In this document: positions 1 through 11,236 of the stretch, piece after piece
How the letters are laid out: each line of letters begins with the position of its first letter
How positions within the stretch are numbered: position 1 is the first letter of the stretch
Assembly (NCBI GenBank): GCA_048213135.1
Contig: PS015070.1
Location: 94,118-130,639 of the forward strand
Direction of reading: 5' to 3'
DNA: 36,522 nucleotides
DNA from: Reclinomonas americana ATCC 50394
Lineage: Eukaryota; Jakobida; Jakobea; Jakobida
Program-made: the position numbers and the translations under genes
Notes under the pieces: model-generated
Told to the model about the DNA's origin: nothing
Seen by the model: only the letters and a program-made list of their open reading frames with translations
Database searches by the model: none

Positions 1-977
1 GAAGACAAAGGAAATGGAGAAGAAGAAAAAGAAGAAGAAGAACAAGCAGAAGAAGGACCAAGAAGTAGAAAAAGGAGGTTGTGGTGGACGCACCAAAACT
101 TGAACCGATAGGCCTGCACATCCGTGGCCACCGAATCGTCCTTGGCGGCCGTGCTCATCAACGTGGTAGCGCGACTGCCTCGCACACGATTGACGGTGAG
201 CGACGAGTTGGGATTGTGATGCACCGAGCCACGATGCGTGGCACGCGATCGCATCGGTGCCGCCGAGGACGAAGTCGTGTCGCGATGCGCTCCCACTGCA
301 TTCATCATGGTCGACGCAGCCGTGGCCACAGTGGAGTTATCCGAGGTCACCTCGTTCACTTGGTAGCCCTCCAGAGGCACTGTGCCCTGTGATACCTCCT
401 TGCTCTGCAGCAAGAGTGAGTGAGTTGCAGAGGAGTTATCTCTCTTTTCTCTTTGCTCTCAACTTGTGATTTGAAGTAGGTTAGTCGCCCGTGCACGAGC
501 ACGAAGTAGCGGCGTTTCCAGGCGCGTCGCACACGGCCCTTCTTGGTCAACCACCCTTCCAGATGCTGAGAGGCACACATTGGATGAGTTGATCAAATGT
601 GTGAGGGAGGGATGAGAGAGAGAGCGTGCGCACGTGTGTGTGTGTGTGTGCGTGCATGCGTGCGTGCGTGCGTGTGCGTGTGAGTGTTTGTTACGCACTG
701 GCGCGCCCATTTTCTCATACAATCGTCTCCGCAGCTTCTCTGCGGCCACATCGTCGACTTTCCCGCGTGATGTTCCATCACTGCGCTCACTTGCTGGCTC
801 GCCCGACACAAACGAGCTCTGCGTGTGTGTGCACGCACCAGAGAAAGAGTCAGACACCAATCTTTGAGTGTGAGAGTGAGAGCAAGTGCGAGTGCGTACC
901 ATACTGTGCATGCTGTCGGCGGCATAGGCGGAACCCGACACCGAGTACAGCGTGCCGGATCGTTCACGGTCAGTCAT
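1..977 (-). CDS. PH-domain protein, N-terminal part (3' end beyond window)
   Basis: Four exons join in phase: 977-900, 818-699, 565-464 and 404-94. Donors are GTACGC, GTGCGT, GTTGAG and GTGCGT, and acceptors end in CAG. About 203 residues are visible. After a Ser-rich, polar N-terminus, exon 3 opens with HLEGWLTKKGRVRRAWKRRY, the strand 1-2 signature of a pleckstrin homology domain (G-x-L-x-K-x(n)-W-x-R-R-x-F-x-L). Exon 4 continues with a PLEGY strand-4-like segment and then a long Ser/Thr/Arg-rich insertion. The basic loop between strands 1 and 2 (KK, RVRR, KRR) is the usual phosphoinositide-binding site, so membrane recruitment is likely. The start at 977 was chosen because it begins a polar reading frame; an in-frame ATG at 1040 would add 21 mostly hydrophobic residues. 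The gene lies about 100 bp downstream of the channel gene on the same strand. The C-terminal half of the PH fold and any catalytic domain are outside the window, so the wider family is unknown. Confidence 0.75.
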
Positions 978-1075
978 GGCTTTGTCGAAGAGACGCACGT
1001 GGATCACAAACAAGGACACTGTGAAGGACACTGCATACACAAGATTAGTTTTGCATTAATGTAGTCGCTCTCTGC

Positions 1076-4000
1076 TCAGTCCTCCTTCCTCTCGAGCTCC
1101 GGGTCCGTGTCGACAAGTTCCACGACTCGCGATCGCCGTCTCCTCGCGGCTGGAATTGATGCGGGCGACGTTGGCGATGCCAGTGCTGGTGGCGGCAGTG
1201 GAGGAGGAGGAGCCGGTCCGGGTCCAGCCAGTGGGAGTACATGTTCGGGCATCGCTGCTCGAATGGATGGCAGTTGTGGGCGGAAGCGACGATCTGCTCC
1301 GGTGGGAGCTGTCATGCGTTCCGACGTGACGCGTCGCGCGACGTTGGCGTCGGGCGACATTGGCGTCGTGTTGGCGACGGCAGCTGCTGCAGCAGCGGCG
1401 GTGGTGCCATCAGCAAACGGCGATGCGGCATTGCCAGCAACGCCTGGTGAAGGGGTCTCGAGGCCGCCGTTGACCGTGTTGCGCCGTCGGTGACGAAGAA
1501 TGCCATCGCCGCCACCACCAGTACCTGAGGATGAAGAGGACTCTGGGGGTGGCGACAAGCACTGCAATTCCTCTTCGCCCACTGGCGGAGTGGCCGACTG
1601 TGGAGGCGTGGCCACTTGCAGCATGCGCATGCGAGTCACTGCCGCCAAGAATGTCGACGTCTCGTTTTGTGTACTTGCTGTCGGGCCGAGGCCGAAGCGC
1701 AGCTGGAGACGAGTTGAGGCCTGTTGCATCAACTTGCGTCGCTGTTCACGACGCATCCAACCGCGCACTGCCTCCTGCAGCCTCAACGCCGCCAACAGTT
1801 CCGCCACTTGCACCTTTTGCGGACGACGGCGCTTCCTTCGTCGTCGATCACCGCCGTCCAAATGTCCATCATCGTCGTCGTGGCCGCCGTTCTTGTCATC
1901 ATCGTCGTCGTCATTGTAATCATTGTCGTCACTGGGCGGATCGTCGAAATCGTCCTCTTCCTCGTTGTTGCCACCTGCTTGATCACCGTTCGCCTTCTTC
2001 TCGTGCTTTCGTTTCTGCCGCCGCGAGCGGTCGTCGAAAGCCGTGGGGAAGCGCGATGACCACTGTTCCATGATGCTGTGCTTGATTCCCGGCGGCAGTG
2101 CTCTGCGGTGGGAAAGAGTGGGTAAGCAACACGATCGTGTACACAAAAAGACATTCGCTTATACGCAACTTGGCTTCCACTTCGCACGCGCGTGCGGTGA
2201 GGGCCGGCAAAACGTCGCGGTAGTGCGCTGTGCCACTCCAGTCGTAGATCTCGACCTCGGCCAAGTATCTCAAGGCACGGGCGCGCGTGGCATCCCTTCC
2301 CACACCCAGTGGTGGATCGACTTGCTGCAGAATGGTCGGAAGTGCAGTCTGCAATACGTGACTCACGTTTAGCAAATTACGCGACATTGTCGAGAGACAA
2401 CATTGGCGAGGACAAACCACTGGCACATAACCCGTGCTCTCCGGGTCGTGATGTGCCCACGCATCCAGGAATCTGCGACAGCCGTGGAGTGAGATTGTGC
2501 ACCTAACAGTAGTTGCTGGCAGGAGCCATCATGCGCAACTGCTGAATGTTGTCGTCGGAGACGGCCTCCTCTTCGTCCTTGAGCGATAGCGTCGAAAGGT
2601 TTTCCAGCATGACCTGCGGTGTGGTGGCAACAGTGAGCGAAAGCCAGAGAGAAAAGGCATTCTTGTTTCCAGTGCAGAAACGCACCGCGATGAACAAGTT
2701 GAGCATCACAAACGTGACGAGGAACACAAACATCGAAAAGTAGACGGAAGTCAGAACTGTCACGCAGTTGGTGCTGTCGGCCGGGCAGGCTGTGCGGCGA
2801 AGAGTCACACGGTGAGAAGCAGAAATCATCCCACACGCCTCCACGCAGCCGATGGTACGCACGAAAGTATGGATGGCTGAGCTCCTCCATGACGTAAGGC
2901 CAGCTTTCGCCAGTCGAGGCGCGCAGGAGCAGACGGAGTGCGTTGGGAAAGTTCTGGAAGTTGGCGTGCCGATTGTAGAGAATGCCGAGCGGCACATCCG
3001 CAAACAGGTTGACTCCCACGACGGCAAACACGAAGAAGAGGAGTGCCAGAATCGAGCCAATGTTGGCAAGCGACGGCAGCGACAGGTACATGGTGTGGAT
3101 CTGCCGCTGCACACCCCGCAAATTGCGGAACAGTCGCATCACCCGGAACACACGGAAGATGCGGAACACTGTCGAGCCGACCCCGACACTCACATACAGG
3201 CCTGGTACAAGGCGTCAGAAAGAGCACCACATGCTTTGCAGTCGGCCACACGCACTCACCAATGACCGACACGATGCACACCAAAAAGTCAAACACATTC
3301 CATCCGCTCTTGAAGTACCGTCGCAGTCCGTTGCCGTACACCTTGATGCAGGCCTCGGCGACAAACACCCACGTGACCACCTGTGTATGGTCGACAAGGC
3401 GGCGATGAGAGGAATGTAAGAGCGGGGTACTTGTGAGTTCAGCCACGCACTTGTTCCAGCAAGTCAAACACATCGGTCATGGCCTTGGGCATGTCGCGGT
3501 ACACCAACACCATGCTCAGCACGTTGACGACAATCACAGCCATGAGGGCGTAATCAAAGGGTCGCGAGGCGGCGATGTCGTAGGCCAGCATGCGTGATTT
3601 GCCGAAGAATGTTGGTGCGTACGTCGGTGGAGCGGGCACCGGGCTCTCCGATAGGAGACGGCGTTGAGCAGCTGCAGCAAACACAGAAGAGAGTTTAACA
3701 CCCTGCAAGTCATGACACACTCTATTCTGTCCTGCTGCTGAGCTCACGCACCGACCCAGCGCTGCTGCTCCGGAGTGAGGAATACAGCGGCACCCTCCGA
3801 CTGCTGCTTGCGCTTGTAGTAGTTGTCGATGAGGACGCCGATAAACCTGTATGCACAACAACACAACGCGAGTTGAGTACGAATTCCACAGCCATGAATG
3901 AGCGCAACTTGCTGCTGCTGCACACGCACATGTTGAGGGTCAGGTACACGCCAATGACGATAAAGCCGACAAAGTAGAGCGCCTGCCATGGATTGCTGCC

Positions 4001-7000
4001 GCGAACAGGTTGCATGTCCACCTGTTCGAGAAAGAAACTTCAGAAACAAAAGAAACAAGTATGGCAGGAATCGGCAACGGCGACGCACCCCCACAGAATC
4101 GCGCCCCTTATTCATAATGTCCACCCATCCCTCGGTGGTGGAAATCTCAAAGAGCACTCGCATGGCGTTGACAAAATTGTCAAAGTTGGTCGCCGGCACG
4201 GTCCAGTCGCGGTCGCTGAGGTTGCCCGAGTCGTCAAAGTACTGACCGACGCAGTCGGCCTTTCTGTCAACACCTGTTGATAAAATCGTTGTGAGCAATG
4301 GCAGCGCGTGTGACAATGAACTGAGAGCGCGCAACTGGAGTCGTTGCAGGAGCCGAATGTACCGGCGTACAGTTGCACGCCGAGAATGCCGTACACCACC
4401 CACAGGAGCGACACCACCAACACGACGTTGACCATTGGAGGAATGGCACGGAATAGTGCGTCGACCACAATCTGTGCAGGTGCACCGTCGGATGAGCCAG
4501 TCGTCGGTTCGCGCAGAAAAAAAACTTGTGTGTGTGCGGTAGCTCATACCTTGAGACTGCGGATCCGATTGACAAAGCGGAGTGGCCGAATGGCACGAAT
4601 GATGCGAATCATACCGATCCACGAGATTGTGTGATTGTACAGTACCACACCAACAACAGAGGCCTGGTGGACGCCATGTTAGCCAACGGGAGGAGAATGC
4701 TCAAGATACATGCGCGTCACGAACCACCACGATGACAAAGTCGAAAATGTTCCACAAGGAGCGCATGTAGGCATTCTTGTGAAAGATGACTCCGTACGCC
4801 ACCCACTTGCACAGCATTTCCGCCACGAACCCCGCCGTGATGATGGTATTCATCGAGTACACCACCAGCCACATGGTCGTGTTCACCGGCTCGTTCGGAT
4901 GCTCAATGGCCAGTACCGCGCACGACCATCCGATCAACAACAAGACACTCCACTCAAACGCGCGATGCTCTACAATCACTGATCTCGGAAATGGATGATT
5001 TAGTCTGGCTGTCGGTACATGGAGGGGAAGGCGAGGAGCACACATGTAACTCACCGCGCATACGTTGAACCAGTCGCGACGAGTCGGGCAGAATGCACAT
5101 GGGCCACGACCGCGAAGGCAGTCTGCGCCACCAACTCTGTGCTACCTTCTGCTCGCCGCCATCCGCGGTTGCAGGTTGAGGTGCTTGCGTTTTTGTTTCG
5201 TCGCCGTTCTGCTGAGGTTCACCACCGACGGGTGCGTTTGTCCGTGTTGGTGACTGCAAGTCGTCGACACTATGGGAGTAGTCGATTATTGGGTCAGCCG
5301 CAAGCAGATGAGCTACCTACACTGGAAATTCTTCTTCCAAGTCACTCACCTGACTAGCACAGAGACGCCGCGCACGTGGTGCGGCCTGGTCTTCTTTCCC
5401 GTTGCCTCAATGTCTGATGGGCGGTGAGTCAGGTTTTGCAGAATAATTTAGAGAGCCAACAGAACACACCAACGTCTACGGCCAGCGCTAAATCATCAGC
5501 ATCGTCAGCTTCCGTCTCCTTTTCTGGCTTATCATCGTCGTCGCCAAAGGAAAAGTGTTGCAGCAGAATGGCGATGAAGAGGTTCAACAGAATATCTGAG
5601 GCTCAAGAGAGTGAGCGAAACACAAGAGCGGTGTGTAGCGTGGAGTGGCACGCAACAATTGCCGATGACAAGCACGAAAACAAAGTAGACGGCAGCCCAG
5701 TCACCGGTTCCGGCCATGCAATCCCACAGCACATTGACCCAGTTCTCCAAGGTAAGAACCTATTAATGTGTGTGAGCCTCACCGTGTCGAGTGAAGAAAC
5801 AATGAATGATAAGCCCAAGCACCTGGAAGATCGTGAGCATGGCCTGCAAAGCAGAAAAAGTCAGTGAAAATGAAAGAAGGGCAGGAGGATTGATCTCGAG
5901 TGTCTCGCGCACCTGGAAAAATGTGTCAAAGTTGGAGCGTGGAATCGGGTCATCATCGTCGGGGAAGTACAGTTTGCCACCAAAGAGTTGCATGCCGAGC
6001 AGAGCCGACACAAAAATGAAGAGCACCAGCAGAAGCATCAATGTGGAGACGCCTTGAATGCTCTCGCGCAGCATGCGGAGCACGCGTCGCAGAGAGTCCC
6101 ACGATCTGCATGGCACGCCGAGGTGAGTGGAGGGCGGAATGGAAGAGAAAGGCCATGTGCAACGCAACCTGGCCAGCTTGAACACGCGAAGCAAGCGCAG
6201 CGAACGCAGTGCCGTGAGGCCCGTTGAACCGGGTGTGTAGGCGTCGACAAAGCCGAGCGTCACAATGATGAAGTCGAAAATGTTGAAGACCACCGTGAAA
6301 TACTTGCATGGAGTCTGTGCGTACAGCAGCAGCACCATCTCCGAGGCGAAAAAATACAACAGCACCAGGTTGATCAGATCTGCAGGGCAGGGCCAGGGAA
6401 GGTCAATACTCACATGAATACACCAAAATAAAAAACCACTCTCAGGCCACTCGGACGACGCACCGCAAACATCGCTCATTGTCTTGGACATGCCGTAGTA
6501 CTGAATTCCGAGAATGATGGTGTTGAAGACAATGACAGCGGCCATAATGCCCTGCCACACACTCGTCTGGGAGATACGCATCAACCAGAGCCGCGAGCGC
6601 AGCAGCAATGTGCGGAAGACGCCGGTCGCTGTGGCGGCCGAGGGGGCCGCTTTGATATTGTTCTCCAGCTCCTGCATGAAAATGACCTCCTTGGCCACCT
6701 CGGGCTCCGGCGCCATGGAGCCGCGTCGACCACGGGCATGCTCGGCGGCCTGCGGAGAGCCTGTGGAGTGGTCCCACCCGTCGTCGTCCTCGTTTGGGTC
6801 GATGAATGATCCACGACGCCCGTTGACTTTGCCCAAGGACTGAGCCAGCATGCTGCCGAATGCTCGCTGTCCACCAAAGACGCCGCCGCCGCCGCCGCCC
6901 ACAAACGACCGAGCTGGAGCCGGACGCACCAGTAGGCCACTGACAGAGGCCGACATTGTGGGCGGATCTCCGAGCTTGTACGGCTGTGCTCCTTCCACAG

Positions 7001-10000
7001 TCTCCACTCCTGTTCCCACACCTGCTGCTGCTGGCGCTGCTGCTGCTGCTGAATCACCCACCGTCGACAAACGCCGCAGCACCGAAACGCTTGGTCGATT
7101 CTCGTCGCCATCCTCGCTGCCGTCGTCGTCAGCATTCTCGGCATCCGAGTTCTCGCCAGAATATGGCGACGACGACGCCGACGACGACTCTGTCGAGGAA
7201 CCACTGCTCTCCTCCAGCGAGCCGTCGCATACCACAAGACTCGGTCGGTGCTCGGTGAACTTCCACTTCGCCATGGCCTTGTGCACCTCAATGCCCGACT
7301 CGGCATTGATGACCATGGATGAGCCAGCCACCGTGTTAATGTCGGCGCCCATCTTGGAGAGCTCCAGCGTGGCGGCGCTATCCGTCTTGGCACGCTCCTT
7401 GGAGACCTTCATGAAGGTCTCGGTGATGATGACGATGATGAGGTTGGCCAGGAACCAGGCGCCGAAGAACACCATTGGAATAAAGTACCAGACGGCTTGG
7501 GCGTTGTAGGCGTCCATGGTTGCCGATAGAATGTCGGTCCAGCTCTCCATTGTTACACCCTGCACATGAGCAGAAGGGTTATATAATCAGCAGGGGCCTA
7601 GTGCATATTTGATGTGTGTACATGCTCACCGACATGACACACAGCGCTGCCGAGGCGATATTGTCGAAGCTGGTCTTGCCGCGATTCGGATTGTTGCCGC
7701 CGACCATGCACACTAGACCGTCGGGGCACTGTAGGCCGCCGTTGAAGGAGCAACCGTCCGTGGCGACCGTGCTCTGCGTCATCGTGCCGTCGTCGGCCAC
7801 CTCGAAGCACCGCTGCGAGAGTGTGCCCTTGTAGAGCTGCACGCCGACCACCGAGAACACGAGAAAGTAGACGAAGAAGAGCAGCAGGGTGTCGGCCAGC
7901 GCCGGCAGGGTGCGGAGAATGGTGGTGACGAGCATTTGCATTTCGCGGAGATTGGAGATGGCGCGCAGCGGACGCAGGAGACGCAGCGCACGCACGCCGC
8001 TCACGTTGGAGCCGACGAAGATGTTGAGGTAGCTGTGGAGCAGGGAAAGGGGGGAGAATGAGAGAAGGGAAGGGAGAGAGGGAAGAGAGGGAAGGAGAAG
8101 AAGGGAGGGAAGGGAGGAGGAGGAGGAGGAGGAGGAGGAGGAGGAGGAGGAGGAGGAGGAGGAGGAGGAGGAGGAGNNNNNNNNNNNNNNNNNNNNAAGG
8201 GAGGGAAGGGAGGGAAGAGAGTGAAGAGAGTGAAGAGAGTGAAGAGAGTGAAGAGAGAGAAGAGAGTAAAGAGAGGGGAGGGAGGGAACGGAAAGCCGTA
8301 AAGGGGCTGGAAGAAAAAGGAGCGAATCGAAAGATGAGAGAAAATCTCGATGCGACAAACAGCGAAGAAGGGAAGAACGAAGCAAAAACGAGAGAAGCAC
8401 ATGGAGAAGTAGGGCCACGAGGTCAAGAAGCAGAAGGGGATGGGGGGCGGAGAGAGAAGCAGACATGATGTAGATGGGCACGACATGGGACCTAGAGGAA
8501 GGGGAGCTTGGAACGAAACGAAAATGAGAGAGACATCATGCGACAATGACAACAAGGGCACAGGAAGACAGAAAAGAGACGGAAGATCTGCAAGAGAACA
8601 ATGAATGCAAGAGATGCAAAGAGTGTGGGCAGCGATAGAGTGCACGAGACGAGAAAGAAAGGGACTTGGAAGCTGACACTGTTATCAGAGGACTGAGGTG
8701 CTGACAACGCGCTTCCTCTCTCTCTTTCCTGGTATGTTTGCGTGTGTGCGCATGTGTGTCTGTCTGACTGCTTGTGCGACTATCATTCTACCTCTGATTC
8801 TCTCGTTATCTCTGCTTCTCTCTCTTTCCTCATTGTACTCTTCTTCACGCAGCGCACCTTCCTGCCACGACGATAAAGTCGAGCCAGTTCCATCCCGATT
8901 TGAAGTATCCCACAAACCCCAATCCAATCCACTTGCACATCATTTCCACAGTGAAGATGGCAGTGAAGCCGTAGTCGACAAAGTTGAGGTAGTAATTGCG
9001 TCCCTCCTCCGGCCCGGTCAGCGGGTCAAACATAGCCAATGCGATACTGTTCAGTAATACCACGACCAGGATGGTGGTCTCAAAGGCTCTGCAGATGAGG
9101 AAGAGAGAGAAAGAGAGAAGAGTGAGTGAGAGAGAACGGATCATGGAGCAAACAAATCGAGACACCACACAGCAATCACCTGTGATTGATCATGTCGTAC
9201 ATGAAGCGATGCAGGATCTGCCAGCAACTCAACCGCACAGAGGGGATGCCATTGTAGGGACGAGCCACCCGGCACTCCTTCTCGATACGCTTGAGCCGCT
9301 CCAGCTCCGCCAGCGACGTGTTGACCGGTACGAGGGACTGCACAAAATTGACGGCGGCACGACGAATGAAAGAGCCGCGTCGCCTTGGCACCTTGTGCAG
9401 GACTGCACCGCTAGTCGACACATCGCCTCCTTCCACGTCGGCAGCCGCCACCACGCTCGCCCTCCGCCCGCCACCATTGCCCAACAAATCCGGAACACCG
9501 TCACCGCCCGCAAACGACACCAGCGTGCTCCGTCGCCGACCCGGCAGGTTCGGCAACGCAAATCGCAAGTGCTGCTGCAAGTGCTGATGAGCCTCGCCCT
9601 CTAATGGTGGTGGCAGCAGTGGAGGTGGTGGTGGTGGCGAGGGAGAGGGGGCCAGCAGTGCTCTGGTTATTGGTGACGCTGTGAGACCGCTGTCGTGGCC
9701 GTCGCCCACCACAATGCTGGGATTGTCATTGATGGTTCTCTGTTGGGGAGTGGACGGGATGCGGCGAAAGTGTGGTCGCGCGGGTGACTCGGTAGACGGC
9801 GGTCGAGGCACCGGCTGTGTGGAAAGGTGAGAGGTGAGAGTCGGAAAGAGGGTGATTGATTGAATGCAACGTGCACTGGAGGGGAGAAGACGACAAGTCG
9901 CGCACATATGAAGAACAAGCAACAATGCGCAGGGAGCAAGAGTTGCACGTACATACAGATACTGAGAGAAGGAGACGGGAAGAGAGAGAGGGAGAGCGAC

Positions 10001-10060
10001 CATGTGCGTTTGCGTAAACACCCTCTTGGGACTCACCGCACATTCCCCAGTGTCGCTCAT
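1076..10060 (-). CDS. Four-repeat voltage-gated cation channel alpha subunit (Cav/Nav family, EEEE pore)
   Basis: Pore-forming subunit of a plasma-membrane voltage-gated cation channel, probably Ca2+-selective. I built 26 exons: 10060-10037, 9814-9180, 9088-8858, 8032-7630, 7559-6464, 6379-6169, 6105-5913, 5843-5823, 5759-5657, 5595-5470, 5413-5350, 5269-5055, 4978-4725, 4663-4550, 4471-about 4336, 4273-4089, 4021-3930, 3846-3752, 3671-3451, 3380-3260, 3201-2845, 2789-2686, 2613-2540, 2472-2427, 2348-2170 and 2102-1076. They sum to an open frame of about 2108 residues. Repeats I-IV start near residues 220, 755, 1100 and 1420. Each S4 has Arg every third position (RALRLLRPLR, RSLRLLRVFK, RIIRAIRPLR, FRIFRVFRVMRLFR). 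The pore loops read TMESW, TLENW, TTEGW and TGESW, giving four filter glutamates. The III-IV linker carries AVFLTPEQQRW. The C-terminus has the post-S6 helical motif WAHHDPESTGY, then DPPLGVG, an acidic run, a basic run and an IQ-like motif LQEAVRGWMRREQRRK. The donor of exon 15 and the first exon (MSDTGECA) are the least certain parts. Confidence 0.93.
5823..5843 (-). other. 21-nt microexon in repeat II pore helix of the channel
   Basis: This in-phase exon encodes only AMLTIFQ. It is flanked upstream by CAG (intron from 5912) and downstream by GTGCTT (intron to 5760, ending TAG). It supplies the pore-helix residues just before VLTLENW in the next exon. Skipping it would keep the frame but remove seven pore-helix residues. 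Confidence 0.8.
8033..8857 (-). repeat. Long channel intron with GA/GGA purine tract and assembly gap
   Basis: An 825-nt intron lies between repeat I S3 and S4, much longer than most in the gene. On the + strand, 8041-8320 is almost pure purine: a (GGA)n run from about 8117 to 8176, a 20-N gap (8177-8196), then GGGAA and GTGAAGAGA repeats. Frames through this tract (poly-Ser, poly-Pro, poly-Arg) are repeat artefacts. The donor is GTGCGC at 8857 and the acceptor CCACAG ends at 8033. Confidence 0.8.
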
Positions 10061-10567
10061 GTGGAGGAGTCGTCCACCAGTGGCTTCTCAACCAGCACAC
10101 TGCAGATACTCACTCTCTCACTGACACACACACGCAAGTGCGCACGCCCAGACGCACACGATCAAGGTGGTCGATGTATATCGCTCCCTCGCTCGCACAA
10201 CACACGAAATGGTGAATGACCGTTGCAAAATCGCTCGTTTTCAGACATTATTTTTCGAGGTGGAAAAGGTGCGTGCGCGGCACGTGGAGGCGTGCACGTT
10301 GGAAAGCGGAGATGATGGTGTCTGTCTACTTGTGAAGGACAGCCTTCCCAGGGGAAATGGGTGCCCAAAAATGGCGATCCCTTGACTTTATGTGTGGTCA
10401 GGAACGACCGTATTTCACCGCGATTCATGTTCGCTCTCCCGCGAAAAAGTCGCACGTTGGATACGCAACGCTGTTCAGGGTGCTTTTCCTAACAACAAAG
10501 TTGCCGGCATGGTGCAGCAGGGAGGGAGGGAGCGAGAAGCATTGGTTCGGTTTTACCAAAACTGGGG
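10061..10567. other. Intergenic spacer between Ser/Pro-rich gene and channel gene
   Basis: About 500 bp without a convincing coding frame on either strand. It lies downstream of the stop at 10568 and upstream of the channel ATG at 10060, so it should hold the channel promoter and 5' UTR. I see no TATA-like element that I would call. A short CA-rich stretch occurs at about 10121-10160. Confidence 0.5.
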
Positions 10568-11134
10568 TCATGACACGCCTTGACGCACGTACGACGACGG
10601 CGGCGGTACGACCAGCGAGTGCGATGGCAACTCGGATGATGTAGGACTCAACAACGTCAACGTTGACTTGCTGTTGCCGCCGACCTCGACGGGCGACGGG
10701 TCCCAGCGGCCCTGCAACCGACGACCGCTGCCCTGATTCGACGCAGTGTGCTGACGCTGGAAGGGGGAAGGGCGGAGTGAGAAAAACTTTGTGGGTGTGG
10801 TGCGAAGCGATAACGGAAGACATGCACATACCAAAGCCGAGGGAATGACGCGCGGCGACAAGTCGGTCGACGAGTTGGTCTCTTGCGAGCGACGCAGGGA
10901 GCCGAGCGGAGGCGTGACATTGATGGAGCTCAAGTCGAGTCGCGCTCGGCCAGTGGACGACGACATGGGCGGTGTGGCAGTGGTCTCGTCGAATGCCGCC
11001 CGCACAAAACGCCGGCGATGCGATGACGACGGTGTGCTCGCATTGCCAGACGACTGCTGTGGTGGTGGTGGTGGTGGTGGTGGCGGCGGTGCCGGGGCGG
11101 GTGACATTGGTGTGGCAGCGGCAAATACTTGTGC
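10568..11134 (-). CDS. Ser/Pro/Thr-rich protein, C-terminal part (unrecognised family)
   Basis: Two exons join in phase: 11134-10832 (open into the gap at 11135-11236) and 10756-10568, ending in TGA. The intron has donor GTATGT and a pyrimidine-rich acceptor tract ending CCAG. The visible protein of about 164 residues starts with an Ala/Pro segment and a run of prolines, then SSGNASTP and Ser/Thr/Arg-rich sequence such as LDLSSINVTPPLGSLRR, and ends in SSYVRQGVS. There is no fold I recognise; most of it looks disordered with many S/T-P sites. It may be the C-terminus of the gene starting at 14710, with the piece at 11237-13232 placed in the wrong orientation between them. Confidence 0.55.
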   Translation of the reverse strand, partial: AQVFAAATPMSPAPAPPPPPPPPPPQQSSGNASTPSSSHRRRFVRAAFDETTATPPMSSSTGRARLDLSSINVTPPLGSLRRSQETNSSTDLSPRVIPSALVCACLPLSLRTTPTKFFSLRPSPFQRQHTASNQGSGRRLQGRWDPSPVEVGGNSKSTLTLLSPTSSELPSHSLVVPPPSSYVRQGVS

Positions 11135-11236
11135 NNNNNNNNNNNNNNNNNNNNNNNNNNNNNNNNNNNNNNNNNNNNNNNNNNNNNNNNNNNNNNNNNN
11201 NNNNNNNNNNNNNNNNNNNNNNNNNNNNNNNNNNNN

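Noticed and set aside
626-1064. Cys/Val/Arg-rich + strand frames near the left edge
   Set aside because: They are antisense shadows of the PH-protein exons and a GTGTGC/GCGTGC repeat in its intron (about 634-685).
2350-2426. Coding continuation VPVVCPRQCCLSTM in the channel C-terminus
   Set aside because: Although open, treating it as an intron (GTGCCA to TTGCAG) joins DPESTGY directly to the TALPTILQQVDPPLG segment at the spacing usual for Cav/Nav channels.
2789-2809. A 19-nt intron (GTGACT to CACAG) in the channel before repeat IV S6
   Set aside because: The phase fits, but a 58-nt intron using the upstream GTGGAG donor and the same acceptor also fits and matches the size of neighbouring introns.
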